NCBI GenBank assembly: GCA_024696725.1
Contig: JAILGO010000190.1
Span: forward strand, 1 to 17,803
DNA: 17,803 nucleotides
DNA from: Eubacterium sp.
Lineage (GTDB): Bacteria > Bacillota > Clostridia > Oscillospirales > Acutalibacteraceae
Direction of reading: 5' to 3'
In this document: positions 1 through 7,502 of the stretch, one piece after another
Layout of the letters: every line of letters starts with the position of its first letter
Numbering within the stretch: the stretch's first letter is position 1
The notes under the pieces: model-generated
Databases searched by the model: none
What the model saw: only the letters and a program-made list of their open reading frames with translations
What the model was told of the DNA's origin: nothing
Program-made: the position numbers and the translations under genes

Positions 1-3000
1 ATAGTGAATATTAATTTCACACCGAGCCAGACGACGCTTCACATTCGTCCGTGGGCGTTCAATAACTGCTCGGGTACGACGTTTTATATAGATATCCCCG
101 CGAACGTAAGGTATATAGACGACCACGCCTTCTGGGGAACGAACTTTAATTACAATACGATTAACTGCGCCGACTGCGCAATCGGCGAGGACGCCTTCGG
201 AAACGGCGAGGGCGGCTACGCGCGCTTCTTCGCGCCGGGCGGCTCTCAGACCACGGCTTATACCTGGGTAAAGAGCAACCGCGAAAATAACGAATATAAC
301 TGGTGGTATTACTGTAAAAACGACGCTCATACCTACTCTTCGGTAACGGTCGCTCCGACCTGTACCGAGCAGGGCTGCGACGAGTACGGCTGTATTTACT
401 GCGACGCGGAAAAACAGAAGAGCAACTTCGTCCCCGCGCTCGGACACAGCTATCGCTTTACGGGAAATACGAGCCTTACGCTTCACTATACCTGCGCCCG
501 CTGCGGCGAAACAAGATTTACCTACAGCGCGATAGATACTCTTTCGGGCTTCACCTTAAGCTCGACCGCGGGTAATACAAAATTCCTTCAGAGCGACTAT
601 GACGGAAGGGCGGACCTCGACGTTAACGGCGTCGTCAACGCAAAGGATTTCGTGCTTCTGCGCGATATTCTCGCTTCGCCCGACCTTACCGGTAAGGAGA
701 CGACCTTCGATATCTCAACCTCCTATCAGACTATCGACGGCTTCGGCGCTTCGGCGGCGTGGTGGTCTCAGGACGTCGGAACGTGGGAGAACGCCGAGGA
801 TATTATCAGGCTCCTCTATTCAGAGGACGAGGGAATAGGTCTTAATATCTACCGCTACAATCTCGGCGGCGGCTCGGAGGACCAGCAGGATTATAATCTC
901 TACGTCGCGGGAGCAAGAACGCATTGCTTTATGAACCCCGATAAAACCTATAACTGGAATAACGACGCGGGCGCAATGAACGCTCTTTCGATTGCGAACA
1001 GGCTGAACCCGAATTTAAGAGTTACGCTGTTTGCAAACTCCGCGCCGTACTTTATGACCAAAAACGGAAAAACCTACGGCGCTCTCGTAGATAACGGACA
1101 GGGCGGCTATAAGGGAAGCGAAAACCTCGATTCCTCAAAATTCCAGGACTACGCCGACTATATCTCCGAATGCGCTTCGCACTTTATCGGCGAGGGCTAT
1201 AACGTTACCTCGGTATCGCCGATTAACGAGCCCGAATGGGACTGGTCGGGCTGGTACAACGGCGACGGCACTCAGAGCTCAAATCAGGAAGGCTGCCACT
1301 TTGACGAGGGTACGGCAAGATATTTCTATAATAACTTTATGGTGCCGAGCCTGCGCTCACGCTCCGAGCTTAACGGAAAGGTTGAGCTTGAGGTCTGGGA
1401 GAGCGGTCAGATGAATCACAACTGGTGGTGGACGCGCTTCCTTAACGAGTGCTTCTCGAAGAACTCAAGCTATTCCTCAAATAACGCCAACATAAGAAGC
1501 TACGTCGATACTGTCGCGACTCATTCCTACTGGGCGGGACAGGACGCAAGAGAAGCGGTCGCCGCACAGGTAAGAGGAAGCGATTACGGCCAGGGCTTCC
1601 GCTGTACCGAATACTGCCAGATGGACAGCGACGTGACTACCAACGTCCTCGGACATATTCAGGCGGAGGGCATACATACTAACGGTATGACCATAGACTA
1701 CGGCCTTGCGCTTGCGGATACAATCTATCAGGATATGACTATTCTCAACGCGAAGGAGTGGGACTGGTGGACAGCCTGCGGACGCGGAATCTATCCCGAC
1801 AGCCTTGTTTATATCAACGACACAAACCACGACCACATTGAAACTTCGAAACGCTTATGGTGTATGGGTAACTATTCTAAATTCATAAAAGAGGGCGCTA
1901 AGAGAATAGCCGTTACCAAGGGAGCGGCACTCGGCTCTCAGCTTGTAACGAAGCCCGAAAACATATTTACATGGACGAGCGGTGAAAACTCGGGAACGGA
2001 TAAATATAATTATCTCGATTGCTCGGCTTATCAGAATCCGAACGGCGATATCGTAATCGTGTATGTCAATAACTCCGATACGATTGAATATACCTGCTTT
2101 ACCGACAGTAATAATTACAGCGGCTTCGATACCTACGTAACCGACGCGTCGCGCGACCTCGAAAACGTCCAGACGGGAAATATCGGCGACCCCGTTTGTA
2201 TTCCCGCAAGGTCGGTAACTACCGCCGTGTTATACTATAAGGGCGCTCCCGCCGAATCAAAGAGCGGCGCGTACCTGTTTACCTATTTCACGGGCAACGC
2301 GAGAAATGAGCAGACTATTCACTTTGCCGTTTCAAAGGACGGATATAACTATACTCCGCTTAACTCAAATAACGCCGTAATTACTCAGCAGCTCGGAAGA
2401 CAGTGCTGCCGCGACCCGTATATCTTTAAGGGACAGGATAATTATTATTATCTTATCGCAACCGATATGGACGCCTCGACGAATCAGTGGTGGGGTAACA
2501 GCAACACTATGGTTCTCTGGCGCTCAACCGACCTCGTTAACTGGACCGACGAAACGATAATCAATATGAGCAATATCACGGGCGCCGACGATATTCAGCG
2601 CTGCTGGGCGCCTCAGGTTCTCTGGGACGAGGAGGAGCAGAAGTATTTCGTTTACTTCGGTCTCGCCTCGTGGAGCGTAACTCAGAACCTTACGGTTATG
2701 TATTACTGCTATACCGACGATTTGCTCGACGAGTCGCATTATTCCTATCCTCAGCTTCTCTATAAGCCCGAGAATAACAGCGACCTTAAGAACGCAATCG
2801 ACGGCGATATTATCTACGACAGCGAAAGCGACACCTATTATCTTTATTATAAGGACGAGGATAACGCGACAATCTGCTGGGTTAAGAGCAAAAACCTGAC
2901 GGGTCCCTATACCGACGCGACGAATCCTCAGAAGGTGCTTAATACCGATATCGGTCTTGAGGGCTGTAACTCGTTCTTCATTACGGGAACGAACACTCTC

Positions 3001-3183
3001 GTTATGCTTGCGGACGCTTACGGCGACGGCTACTTCGTAATGAATCAGTCGACCGACTTTGAGAATTTCTATCCCGTGCCGTCTACGGCGTTTACGATAA
3101 ACAACTGCCGTCCGCGTCACGGCTCGGTTATCCCGATTACGAATCAGGAATATAAGAGATTAGTTAATAACTTCGGAATTTAG
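1..3183 (+). CDS. Multidomain secreted glycoside hydrolase (LRR/BspA-like, half-dockerin, GH30, GH43), 5' partial
   Basis: The reading frame is open at the left edge, so the N-terminus and any signal peptide lie outside; numbering here counts from the GTG at 4. Residues 1-100 resemble BspA-type leucine-rich repeats. Residues about 108-175 are Cys-rich with several CxxC pairs. Residues 204-215 form a dockerin-type calcium loop (D204, D206, N208, N212, D215), but only one repeat is present. Residues about 233-750 look like GH30: the 'DGFGAS' strand, NEP with E409 as likely acid/base, CTEY with E536 as likely nucleophile, then a beta-domain starting near 'GNYSKFIKEG'. Residues about 755-1055 look like a GH43 five-bladed propeller: RDPY with D804 as likely base, D933 or D935 as pKa modulator, and E986 in 'LEGCN' as likely acid. 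The pair suggests attack on arabinose-, galactose- or xylose-containing polysaccharides; exact substrate cannot be read. It ends TAG, 12 bases before metY. Confidence 0.85.
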   Translation: MVNINFTPSQTTLHIRPWAFNNCSGTTFYIDIPANVRYIDDHAFWGTNFNYNTINCADCAIGEDAFGNGEGGYARFFAPGGSQTTAYTWVKSNRENNEYNWWYYCKNDAHTYSSVTVAPTCTEQGCDEYGCIYCDAEKQKSNFVPALGHSYRFTGNTSLTLHYTCARCGETRFTYSAIDTLSGFTLSSTAGNTKFLQSDYDGRADLDVNGVVNAKDFVLLRDILASPDLTGKETTFDISTSYQTIDGFGASAAWWSQDVGTWENAEDIIRLLYSEDEGIGLNIYRYNLGGGSEDQQDYNLYVAGARTHCFMNPDKTYNWNNDAGAMNALSIANRLNPNLRVTLFANSAPYFMTKNGKTYGALVDNGQGGYKGSENLDSSKFQDYADYISECASHFIGEGYNVTSVSPINEPEWDWSGWYNGDGTQSSNQEGCHFDEGTARYFYNNFMVPSLRSRSELNGKVELEVWESGQMNHNWWWTRFLNECFSKNSSYSSNNANIRSYVDTVATHSYWAGQDAREAVAAQVRGSDYGQGFRCTEYCQMDSDVTTNVLGHIQAEGIHTNGMTIDYGLALADTIYQDMTILNAKEWDWWTACGRGIYPDSLVYINDTNHDHIETSKRLWCMGNYSKFIKEGAKRIAVTKGAALGSQLVTKPENIFTWTSGENSGTDKYNYLDCSAYQNPNGDIVIVYVNNSDTIEYTCFTDSNNYSGFDTYVTDASRDLENVQTGNIGDPVCIPARSVTTAVLYYKGAPAESKSGAYLFTYFTGNARNEQTIHFAVSKDGYNYTPLNSNNAVITQQLGRQCCRDPYIFKGQDNYYYLIATDMDASTNQWWGNSNTMVLWRSTDLVNWTDETIINMSNITGADDIQRCWAPQVLWDEEEQKYFVYFGLASWSVTQNLTVMYYCYTDDLLDESHYSYPQLLYKPENNSDLKNAIDGDIIYDSESDTYYLYYKDEDNATICWVKSKNLTGPYTDATNPQKVLNTDIGLEGCNSFFITGTNTLVMLADAYGDGYFVMNQSTDFENFYPVPSTAFTINNCRPRHGSVIPITNQEYKRLVNNFGI

Positions 3184-3195
3184 GAGGAAAGATAA

Positions 3196-4464
3196 ATGAA
3201 TATTGATTCAATTTGTGTGCAGGGCGTCTATGAGCCCAAAAACGGTGAGCCGAGAGTAATCCCGATAGTACAGAGCACGACGTATAAATACGATTCTTCT
3301 GTAGCTATGGGCGACCTTTTCGACCTTAAGGCGAGCGGATATTTCTATACCCGCCTTCAGAACCCGACCAACGATTATGCTGCGGGAAAAATCGCGGCGC
3401 TTGAGGGCGGCGTAGCGGGTATGCTTACCTCGTCGGGACAGGCGGCTAATTTCTACGCCGTATTTAACGTAGCTCAGGCGGGCGACCATATAATTTCGTC
3501 CTCGGCTATTTACGGCGGTACGTTCAATCTCTTTAATGTAACTATGAAAAAGCTCGGCTTTGAGTTCACCTTCGTTCCTCCTCACGCAACCGAAGAGGAA
3601 ATTCAGGCGGCTGTAAGACCGAACACAAAGGCGATTTTCGGCGAGACGATATCTAACCCGAGCCTTGATATTATGGATATAGAGGTATTCGCTAAGGTAG
3701 CGCATAAAAACGGTATTCCGCTTATTATCGACAATACCTTCGCTACTCCCGTTCTCTGCCGTCCGTTTGAATTCGGCGCGGATATCGTAACCCATTCCAC
3801 TACAAAGTATATGGAGGGACACGCCTCGACTATCGGCGGCGCAATCGTCGACAGCGGTAACTTTGACTGGACTCAGAACGATAAGTTCCCCGGTCTTACA
3901 ACTCCCGACGAGAGCTATCACGGTATAGTATATACCGATACCTTCGGCAAGGGCGCTTATATCACTAAGGCGACCGTTCAGCTTATGCGCGACCTCGGCT
4001 CGATTCAGGCTCCGCAGAACGCCTTCCTTCTCAACGTAGGACTTGAAACGCTTCACCTTCGTATGCCGCGCCACTGTGAGAACGCGCTCGCGGTTGCGAA
4101 GTATCTTAAAAAGCACCCGAAAATCACCTGGGTTAAGTGCGCTATGCTTGAGGACGACGACCAGCACGCGCTCGCCGAGAAGTATATGCCGCGCGGAACC
4201 TGCGGCGTAGTTTCCTTCGGCATTGAGGGCGGACGCGAGGCTGCTACCGTGTTTATGGACAGCTTAAAGATGGCGGCTATCGTTACTCACGTTGCCGATT
4301 CGCGTACCTGCTGCCTGCACCCTGCTTCGACTACTCACCGTCAGCTTACCGACGAGCAGCTTTATGAGTGCGGCGTAAGCCCCGACCTTATCCGCTTCTC
4401 CTGCGGTATTGAGAGCGCAGAGGATATTATCGCCGATATTGAGCAGGCGCTGGAGAAAATCTGA
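3196..4464 (+). CDS. metY: O-acetylhomoserine sulfhydrylase (PLP-dependent Cys/Met metabolism enzyme)
   Basis: A 422-residue protein of the Cys/Met metabolism PLP family, close to the usual length of O-acetylhomoserine (thiol)-lyases. These cytosolic enzymes make homocysteine from O-acetylhomoserine and sulfide. The PLP lysine is K204 in 'HSTTKYMEGH'. The cofactor-phosphate segment 'SSGQAANFYA' and the 'YGGTFNLF' segment are present, as are 'IDNTFATP' with the PLP-ring aspartate and a C-terminal 'RFSCGIE'. The long insert around residues 215-255, rich in Thr, Pro and Tyr, is typical of the sulfhydrylase branch rather than cystathionine gamma-synthase or gamma-lyase. The ATG has a strong AGGAGG that overlaps the TAG stop of the glycosidase, so the two may be cotranscribed. 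The next gene starts two bases after its stop. No S-box or T-box leader fits in the 12-base gap, so any methionine control would have to lie elsewhere. Confidence 0.9.
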   Translation: MNIDSICVQGVYEPKNGEPRVIPIVQSTTYKYDSSVAMGDLFDLKASGYFYTRLQNPTNDYAAGKIAALEGGVAGMLTSSGQAANFYAVFNVAQAGDHIISSSAIYGGTFNLFNVTMKKLGFEFTFVPPHATEEEIQAAVRPNTKAIFGETISNPSLDIMDIEVFAKVAHKNGIPLIIDNTFATPVLCRPFEFGADIVTHSTTKYMEGHASTIGGAIVDSGNFDWTQNDKFPGLTTPDESYHGIVYTDTFGKGAYITKATVQLMRDLGSIQAPQNAFLLNVGLETLHLRMPRHCENALAVAKYLKKHPKITWVKCAMLEDDDQHALAEKYMPRGTCGVVSFGIEGGREAATVFMDSLKMAAIVTHVADSRTCCLHPASTTHRQLTDEQLYECGVSPDLIRFSCGIESAEDIIADIEQALEKI

Positions 4465-4466
4465 GT

Positions 4467-5111
4467 ATGAGCAGAGATATATATACCCTTACAAGCCACA
4501 GAAACGACAGGGTTTTTATCCATATTATGTCGGGACATTTTGTATCCGCAAATAACCATATAAATTATTATATCGGTACCTCGGATATAAAGCATAACCA
4601 TAACGTGTCCGTTGACGCGGCTATGCTCCTCTCGGAGTATTACAACGCTAACGGTACGCACGTCGATACCGTACTGTGTCTTTATGAAACGCAGACCCTC
4701 GGCGCGTATCTCGCCCATGAGCTCGCCCGTCCCAATATGTTCAGCCCGAACCCGAACCAGACGGTCTACGTTATCGGAAGCGAATACGACGCGGCGGGAA
4801 ATCTTATCTTCCGCGACAATCTGAAAAAAATGATAAAGGATAAGACGGTGGTTATTCTCATATCCTGTATCACCTCGGGTAAAACGGTTGAAAGAGCTAT
4901 GGAAAGCGTAGAGTATTACGGCGGAACGACCGTCGGCGTCTCAAGCGCGTTCAGCGCGGTAGACAGTATAAGAGGCGTTCACGTAAACAGCATCTTCACC
5001 CTTGAGGATATACCGCATTACAGAGCGTACGATATGCACTCCTGTCCCTACTGCGCTCAGGGAATGCCCGTTGAAGCGATAAGCAACAGCTACGGCTATA
5101 CTTTACTGTAA
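4467..5111 (+). CDS. Phosphoribosyltransferase-fold protein with degenerate PRPP loop
   Basis: A 214-residue protein that I recognise as a Clostridia family often labelled orotate phosphoribosyltransferase-like. The fold signature is the strand-loop at residues 128-140, 'VVILISCITSGKT', which matches the PRPP-binding loop 'vlvvDDviTTGgS' of type I PRTases, but the two acidic residues are replaced by I132 and S133. A further conserved-looking segment is 'FRDNLKKMI' at 115-123. A CPYC pair sits at 193-196 near the C-terminus and could bind a metal or be redox active. No signal peptide or membrane segment is seen. The gene begins two bases after the metY stop with only a weak GGAG upstream, so translational coupling to metY is likely. 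A role in nucleotide or sulfur metabolism is possible, but orotate transferase activity should not be assumed. It ends just before a strong terminator. Confidence 0.7.
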   Translation: MSRDIYTLTSHRNDRVFIHIMSGHFVSANNHINYYIGTSDIKHNHNVSVDAAMLLSEYYNANGTHVDTVLCLYETQTLGAYLAHELARPNMFSPNPNQTVYVIGSEYDAAGNLIFRDNLKKMIKDKTVVILISCITSGKTVERAMESVEYYGGTTVGVSSAFSAVDSIRGVHVNSIFTLEDIPHYRAYDMHSCPYCAQGMPVEAISNSYGYTLL

Positions 5112-5113
5112 AG

Positions 5114-5143
5114 AAAAAAGCGACTGTTTTCAGTCGCTTTTTT
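5114..5143. terminator. Bidirectional intrinsic terminator between convergent genes
   Basis: A perfect hairpin with arms AGCGACTG (5119-5126) and CAGTCGCT (5131-5138) and a TTTT loop. It is flanked by an A-run (5114-5119) and a T-run (5138-5144), so each strand reads as stem plus U-tract. It serves the metY/PRTase-like unit on the + strand and the tadA operon on the - strand. The - strand stop codon of tadA (5130-5132) lies in the loop and the start of the right arm, and the last tadA codons (Lys-Lys-Ser-Asp) are written in the outer T-run and right arm. Confidence 0.93.
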
Positions 5144-5585
5144 TATCTCTTAAATTTTTAAAAAACTCGGTTAATACCGCCTGACATTCGTCCTCCATTA
5201 TTCCCGCGTAGATTTCGGGCTTGTGATTATAAGATATGCGGTTAAAGTCCGTAACCGAGCCGAAGGAGCCTGCCTTTGCGTCGAACGCGCCGTAGTAAAC
5301 CCTGCGAAGCCGCGAGTTGATTATCGCGCCGGCGCACATCGGACACGGCTCAAGCGTAACGTATAAATCGCAGTCTCCGAGTCTCCAGCCGCCGAGCGCT
5401 TTGCACGCGCCGTGTATCGCCTCAAGCTCAGCGTGGCAGAGGGCGTCTTTTTCTTTTTCTCTGCGGTTGCGTCCCGTTGAAATAATCCTTCCGTCTTTTA
5501 CGATAACCGCGCCGACGGGGACCTCGTTTTCGGCGAGCGCCTTCTGAGCCTCTCGGATTGCGATGCGCATAAACTCATTTTCCAT
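5130..5585 (-). CDS. tadA: tRNA-specific adenosine-34 deaminase
   Basis: A 151-residue zinc deaminase of the TadA family, normal length. It converts A34 to inosine in the wobble position of tRNA-Arg(ACG), allowing one tRNA to read CGU, CGC and CGA codons. The zinc site is complete: H51 and catalytic E53 in 'CHAELEAIH', and C81 and C84 in 'LEPCPMCAGA'. The segments 'EVPVGAVIV' and 'SRLRRVYYGAFD', including the usual TadA C-terminal 'KAGSFGSV', favour tRNA adenosine deaminase over cytidine or guanine deaminase. The ATG shares one base with the TAA of the upstream protease gene (TAATG), with a weak AAAGG upstream, so translation is probably coupled. It is the last gene of the four-gene leftward operon; its final codons are inside the shared terminator. 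Confidence 0.94.
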   Translation of the reverse strand: MENEFMRIAIREAQKALAENEVPVGAVIVKDGRIISTGRNRREKEKDALCHAELEAIHGACKALGGWRLGDCDLYVTLEPCPMCAGAIINSRLRRVYYGAFDAKAGSFGSVTDFNRISYNHKPEIYAGIMEDECQAVLTEFFKNLRDKKSD

Positions 5586-6610
5586 TACTGTACCTTTTCA
5601 ACGAACTGAGCCGTCATTATAATAAGAATTACGAAGGGGATAAAGAGTCCGGGCGCAAGACAGAGAAGCTTTCTGCCGAGCGAAAGCGCATAAGGCTCAT
5701 AGGTCTTCGGCGTCTTTTCGGGGAAGAGGAGCTTCTTTACGAAAAGATATACCGTTCCCGCAATCGCCGCAATACCCCAGACGATAAAGAGCGCGCCTGC
5801 CGCGTATTCTCCCGTCTTTTCGCCGGAGGTGTAGGTAAGAATTTCCTGAACTACCGAAAGTCCGTTCGCGAAGCCGTGTATAAGCATCGCGGGGACGACG
5901 CTCTGAGTCCTTACCGTTATATATCCGAGCGCGAGACCGAGAAGAAAAGCATAGATAAACTGAATGACGTTTCCGTGAGTGAGTCCGAAAACGATGCTTA
6001 CCGCGACTACGCCGAACGCCTTGCCGTATTTCTGAAGCACGCCGAGAATACAGCAGCGGTAAGCGAATTCCTCGAATATCGCGGGAACGACCGCTACCGA
6101 TACTACGAGCGTAACGGCGGCAAGCGGACTGTCGGTTTTAAGCATTTCGGGCTGAGTGAGCTTGTAGCCGAGCGCCTCCGTCACCTTCATAATAAACGAA
6201 ACCGCGAGGTTGCCGAGCACGCAGCAGCCCATTCCGAAGGATACCCACGCCGCGGTCTGAAGCGCTCCGATTTTATTCATGGGGATAAGCGGTCTGCCTT
6301 CAAAATCCTTCTTTCTTATCGCTGCAAAAATCACGTACGGGATAAGAAGGGAGGAAAAATGGATTGCGACCATATTAAAGCAGTTCTGAAAAGCTGCGGA
6401 GGTTTCATATACGGAATAATACTTCGAACGCTGAAGCATTAAAACGATTACCGTCTGAATGAAAAGATAAGCAATCAGCACTCCGCCGAGAAGAAAGCCA
6501 ATGCCTATAAGCGTGTTGCGCTCTCTCCGGCGTTTTTCCCGATAATAAAGCGTCGCCTGATACTGTTCAAGATATGAATTTACGGGCGGCTGTTGATAAT
6601 AATTCTGCAT
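5585..6610 (-). CDS. CPBP-family intramembrane metalloprotease (CAAX/Rce1-type)
   Basis: A 341-residue polytopic membrane protein of the CPBP (CAAX protease and bacteriocin-processing) family. Its motif 1 is E180-E181-x3-R185 ('FEEFAYR'), motif 2 contains H212 in 'FGLTHGN', and a further His, H245, is in 'LIHGFAN'; together these form the expected metal-dependent active site inside the membrane. About eight hydrophobic segments are visible, with a short charged, Tyr/Gln-rich N-terminus (residues 1-33, 'REKRRRER') that should face the cytoplasm. Substrates of bacterial members are mostly unknown; some process peptides or confer self-immunity, but no bacteriocin peptide gene is seen here. It starts three bases after the galU stop with AAAGGA upstream, and overlaps tadA by one base. 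Confidence 0.87.
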   Translation of the reverse strand: MQNYYQQPPVNSYLEQYQATLYYREKRRRERNTLIGIGFLLGGVLIAYLFIQTVIVLMLQRSKYYSVYETSAAFQNCFNMVAIHFSSLLIPYVIFAAIRKKDFEGRPLIPMNKIGALQTAAWVSFGMGCCVLGNLAVSFIMKVTEALGYKLTQPEMLKTDSPLAAVTLVVSVAVVPAIFEEFAYRCCILGVLQKYGKAFGVVAVSIVFGLTHGNVIQFIYAFLLGLALGYITVRTQSVVPAMLIHGFANGLSVVQEILTYTSGEKTGEYAAGALFIVWGIAAIAGTVYLFVKKLLFPEKTPKTYEPYALSLGRKLLCLAPGLFIPFVILIIMTAQFVEKVQ

Positions 6611-6613
6611 TTG

Positions 6614-7492
6614 TTAATCCTTTAAGTCATCGTTGATTTTTTTAATAAGCTCTCTTAGCTGAGCCCCGACCTCGGGGTGCTTTAAGCCGACCTCGATATT
6701 AGCCTGAAGAATACCGAATTTGTTGCCCATATCGTAGCGCGTTCCCACGTAGTCTACGGCTATAACGCCCTCGGTGCGCGCAAGCTCCTTCATAGCGTCG
6801 GTAAGCTGAAGCTCTCCGCCTGCGCCCTTCGGAGTGCGCTCGAGAATATCAAAAATCCCGGGCGGCATAACGACTCTTCCGAGTATTGAGAAGTAGCCCA
6901 TAATTTCTTCGGGCTTCGGCTTTTCGACCATATCGGTACAGAGGTGGTATTTTCCCTCTATCGGCTCGGTTTTGAGCGAGCAGTATTTACCTATATCCTC
7001 TGCGCTGACCTCGTTAACTCCTACCGCGCCCTTACCGTATTTTTCGTAAGCGTCGATAAGCTGCTTCGTTACGGGCTCGTCGGAAATTATAACGTCGTCG
7101 CCGTAAAGCACGGCGAACGGCTCGTTTCCTACAAAACCTCTTGCACAGAGCACCGCGTGACCGAGACCGCCCGTTTCTTTCTGGCGGAGGAAGTAGACGT
7201 TACCGAGCTTAGCCGTCGACTCGACCGCCTCAAGCAAATCCTTTTTATCGGGATTTTCGGCGAGCTTCGTCTCAAGCTCGAACGCGTGGTCAAAATGATT
7301 CTCGATAGCCTCTTTACCGCGGTTTGTAATGATTAATATTTCCTCGATACCGCTCGCGAAAGCCTCCTCGACAATATATTGTATTGCGGGTTTATCAACA
7401 ATATTCAGCATTTCCTTCGGTATTGCCTTCGACGCGGGGAGGACTCTCGTGCCGAGTCCCGCCGCAGGGATAATAGCTTTTCTTATTTTCAT
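6614..7492 (-). CDS. galU: UTP-glucose-1-phosphate uridylyltransferase
   Basis: Makes UDP-glucose from UTP and glucose 1-phosphate in the cytosol, feeding glycolipid, teichoic acid and exopolysaccharide synthesis. The nucleotide-binding segment 'PAAGLGTRVLP' followed by 'SKAIPKEML' is diagnostic of GalU, and 'VDKPAIQYIVEEA', 'YGDDVI', 'VEKPKPEE' and 'GGELQLTDA' match the family in order. A GTG at 7501 would extend the frame by three residues, but that GTG is inside the Shine-Dalgarno AAGGTGAT (7504-7497); the ATG at 7492 sits at proper spacing and begins 'MKIRKAIIPAAG' like other GalU proteins, so I use 292 residues. The gene lies ten bases after the RING/DUF2628 gene and three bases before the protease gene, in one leftward operon. 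Confidence 0.95.
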   Translation of the reverse strand: MKIRKAIIPAAGLGTRVLPASKAIPKEMLNIVDKPAIQYIVEEAFASGIEEILIITNRGKEAIENHFDHAFELETKLAENPDKKDLLEAVESTAKLGNVYFLRQKETGGLGHAVLCARGFVGNEPFAVLYGDDVIISDEPVTKQLIDAYEKYGKGAVGVNEVSAEDIGKYCSLKTEPIEGKYHLCTDMVEKPKPEEIMGYFSILGRVVMPPGIFDILERTPKGAGGELQLTDAMKELARTEGVIAVDYVGTRYDMGNKFGILQANIEVGLKHPEVGAQLRELIKKINDDLKD

Positions 7493-7502
7493 ATAAATCA
7501 CC

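Noticed and set aside
599..838. Small + strand frame inside the glycosidase
   Set aside because: Out-of-frame within the dockerin/GH30 coding region; Arg/Ser-rich shadow translation.
2524..3120. - strand frame of 198 codons opposite the GH43 module
   Set aside because: The + strand shows a coherent GH43 domain; the opposite frame has no family signature.
3184..3195. S-box or T-box riboswitch upstream of metY
   Set aside because: Only 12 bases separate the genes and the upstream bases are coding.
3208..4167. Long - strand frame of 319 codons opposite metY
   Set aside because: It is antisense to a clearly identified PLP enzyme, has no recognisable domain and reflects the codon bias of the real gene.
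5585..6610. CPBP protease plus upstream RING protein as a bacteriocin system
   Set aside because: No precursor peptide, double-glycine leader or ABC exporter gene is seen in the operon.
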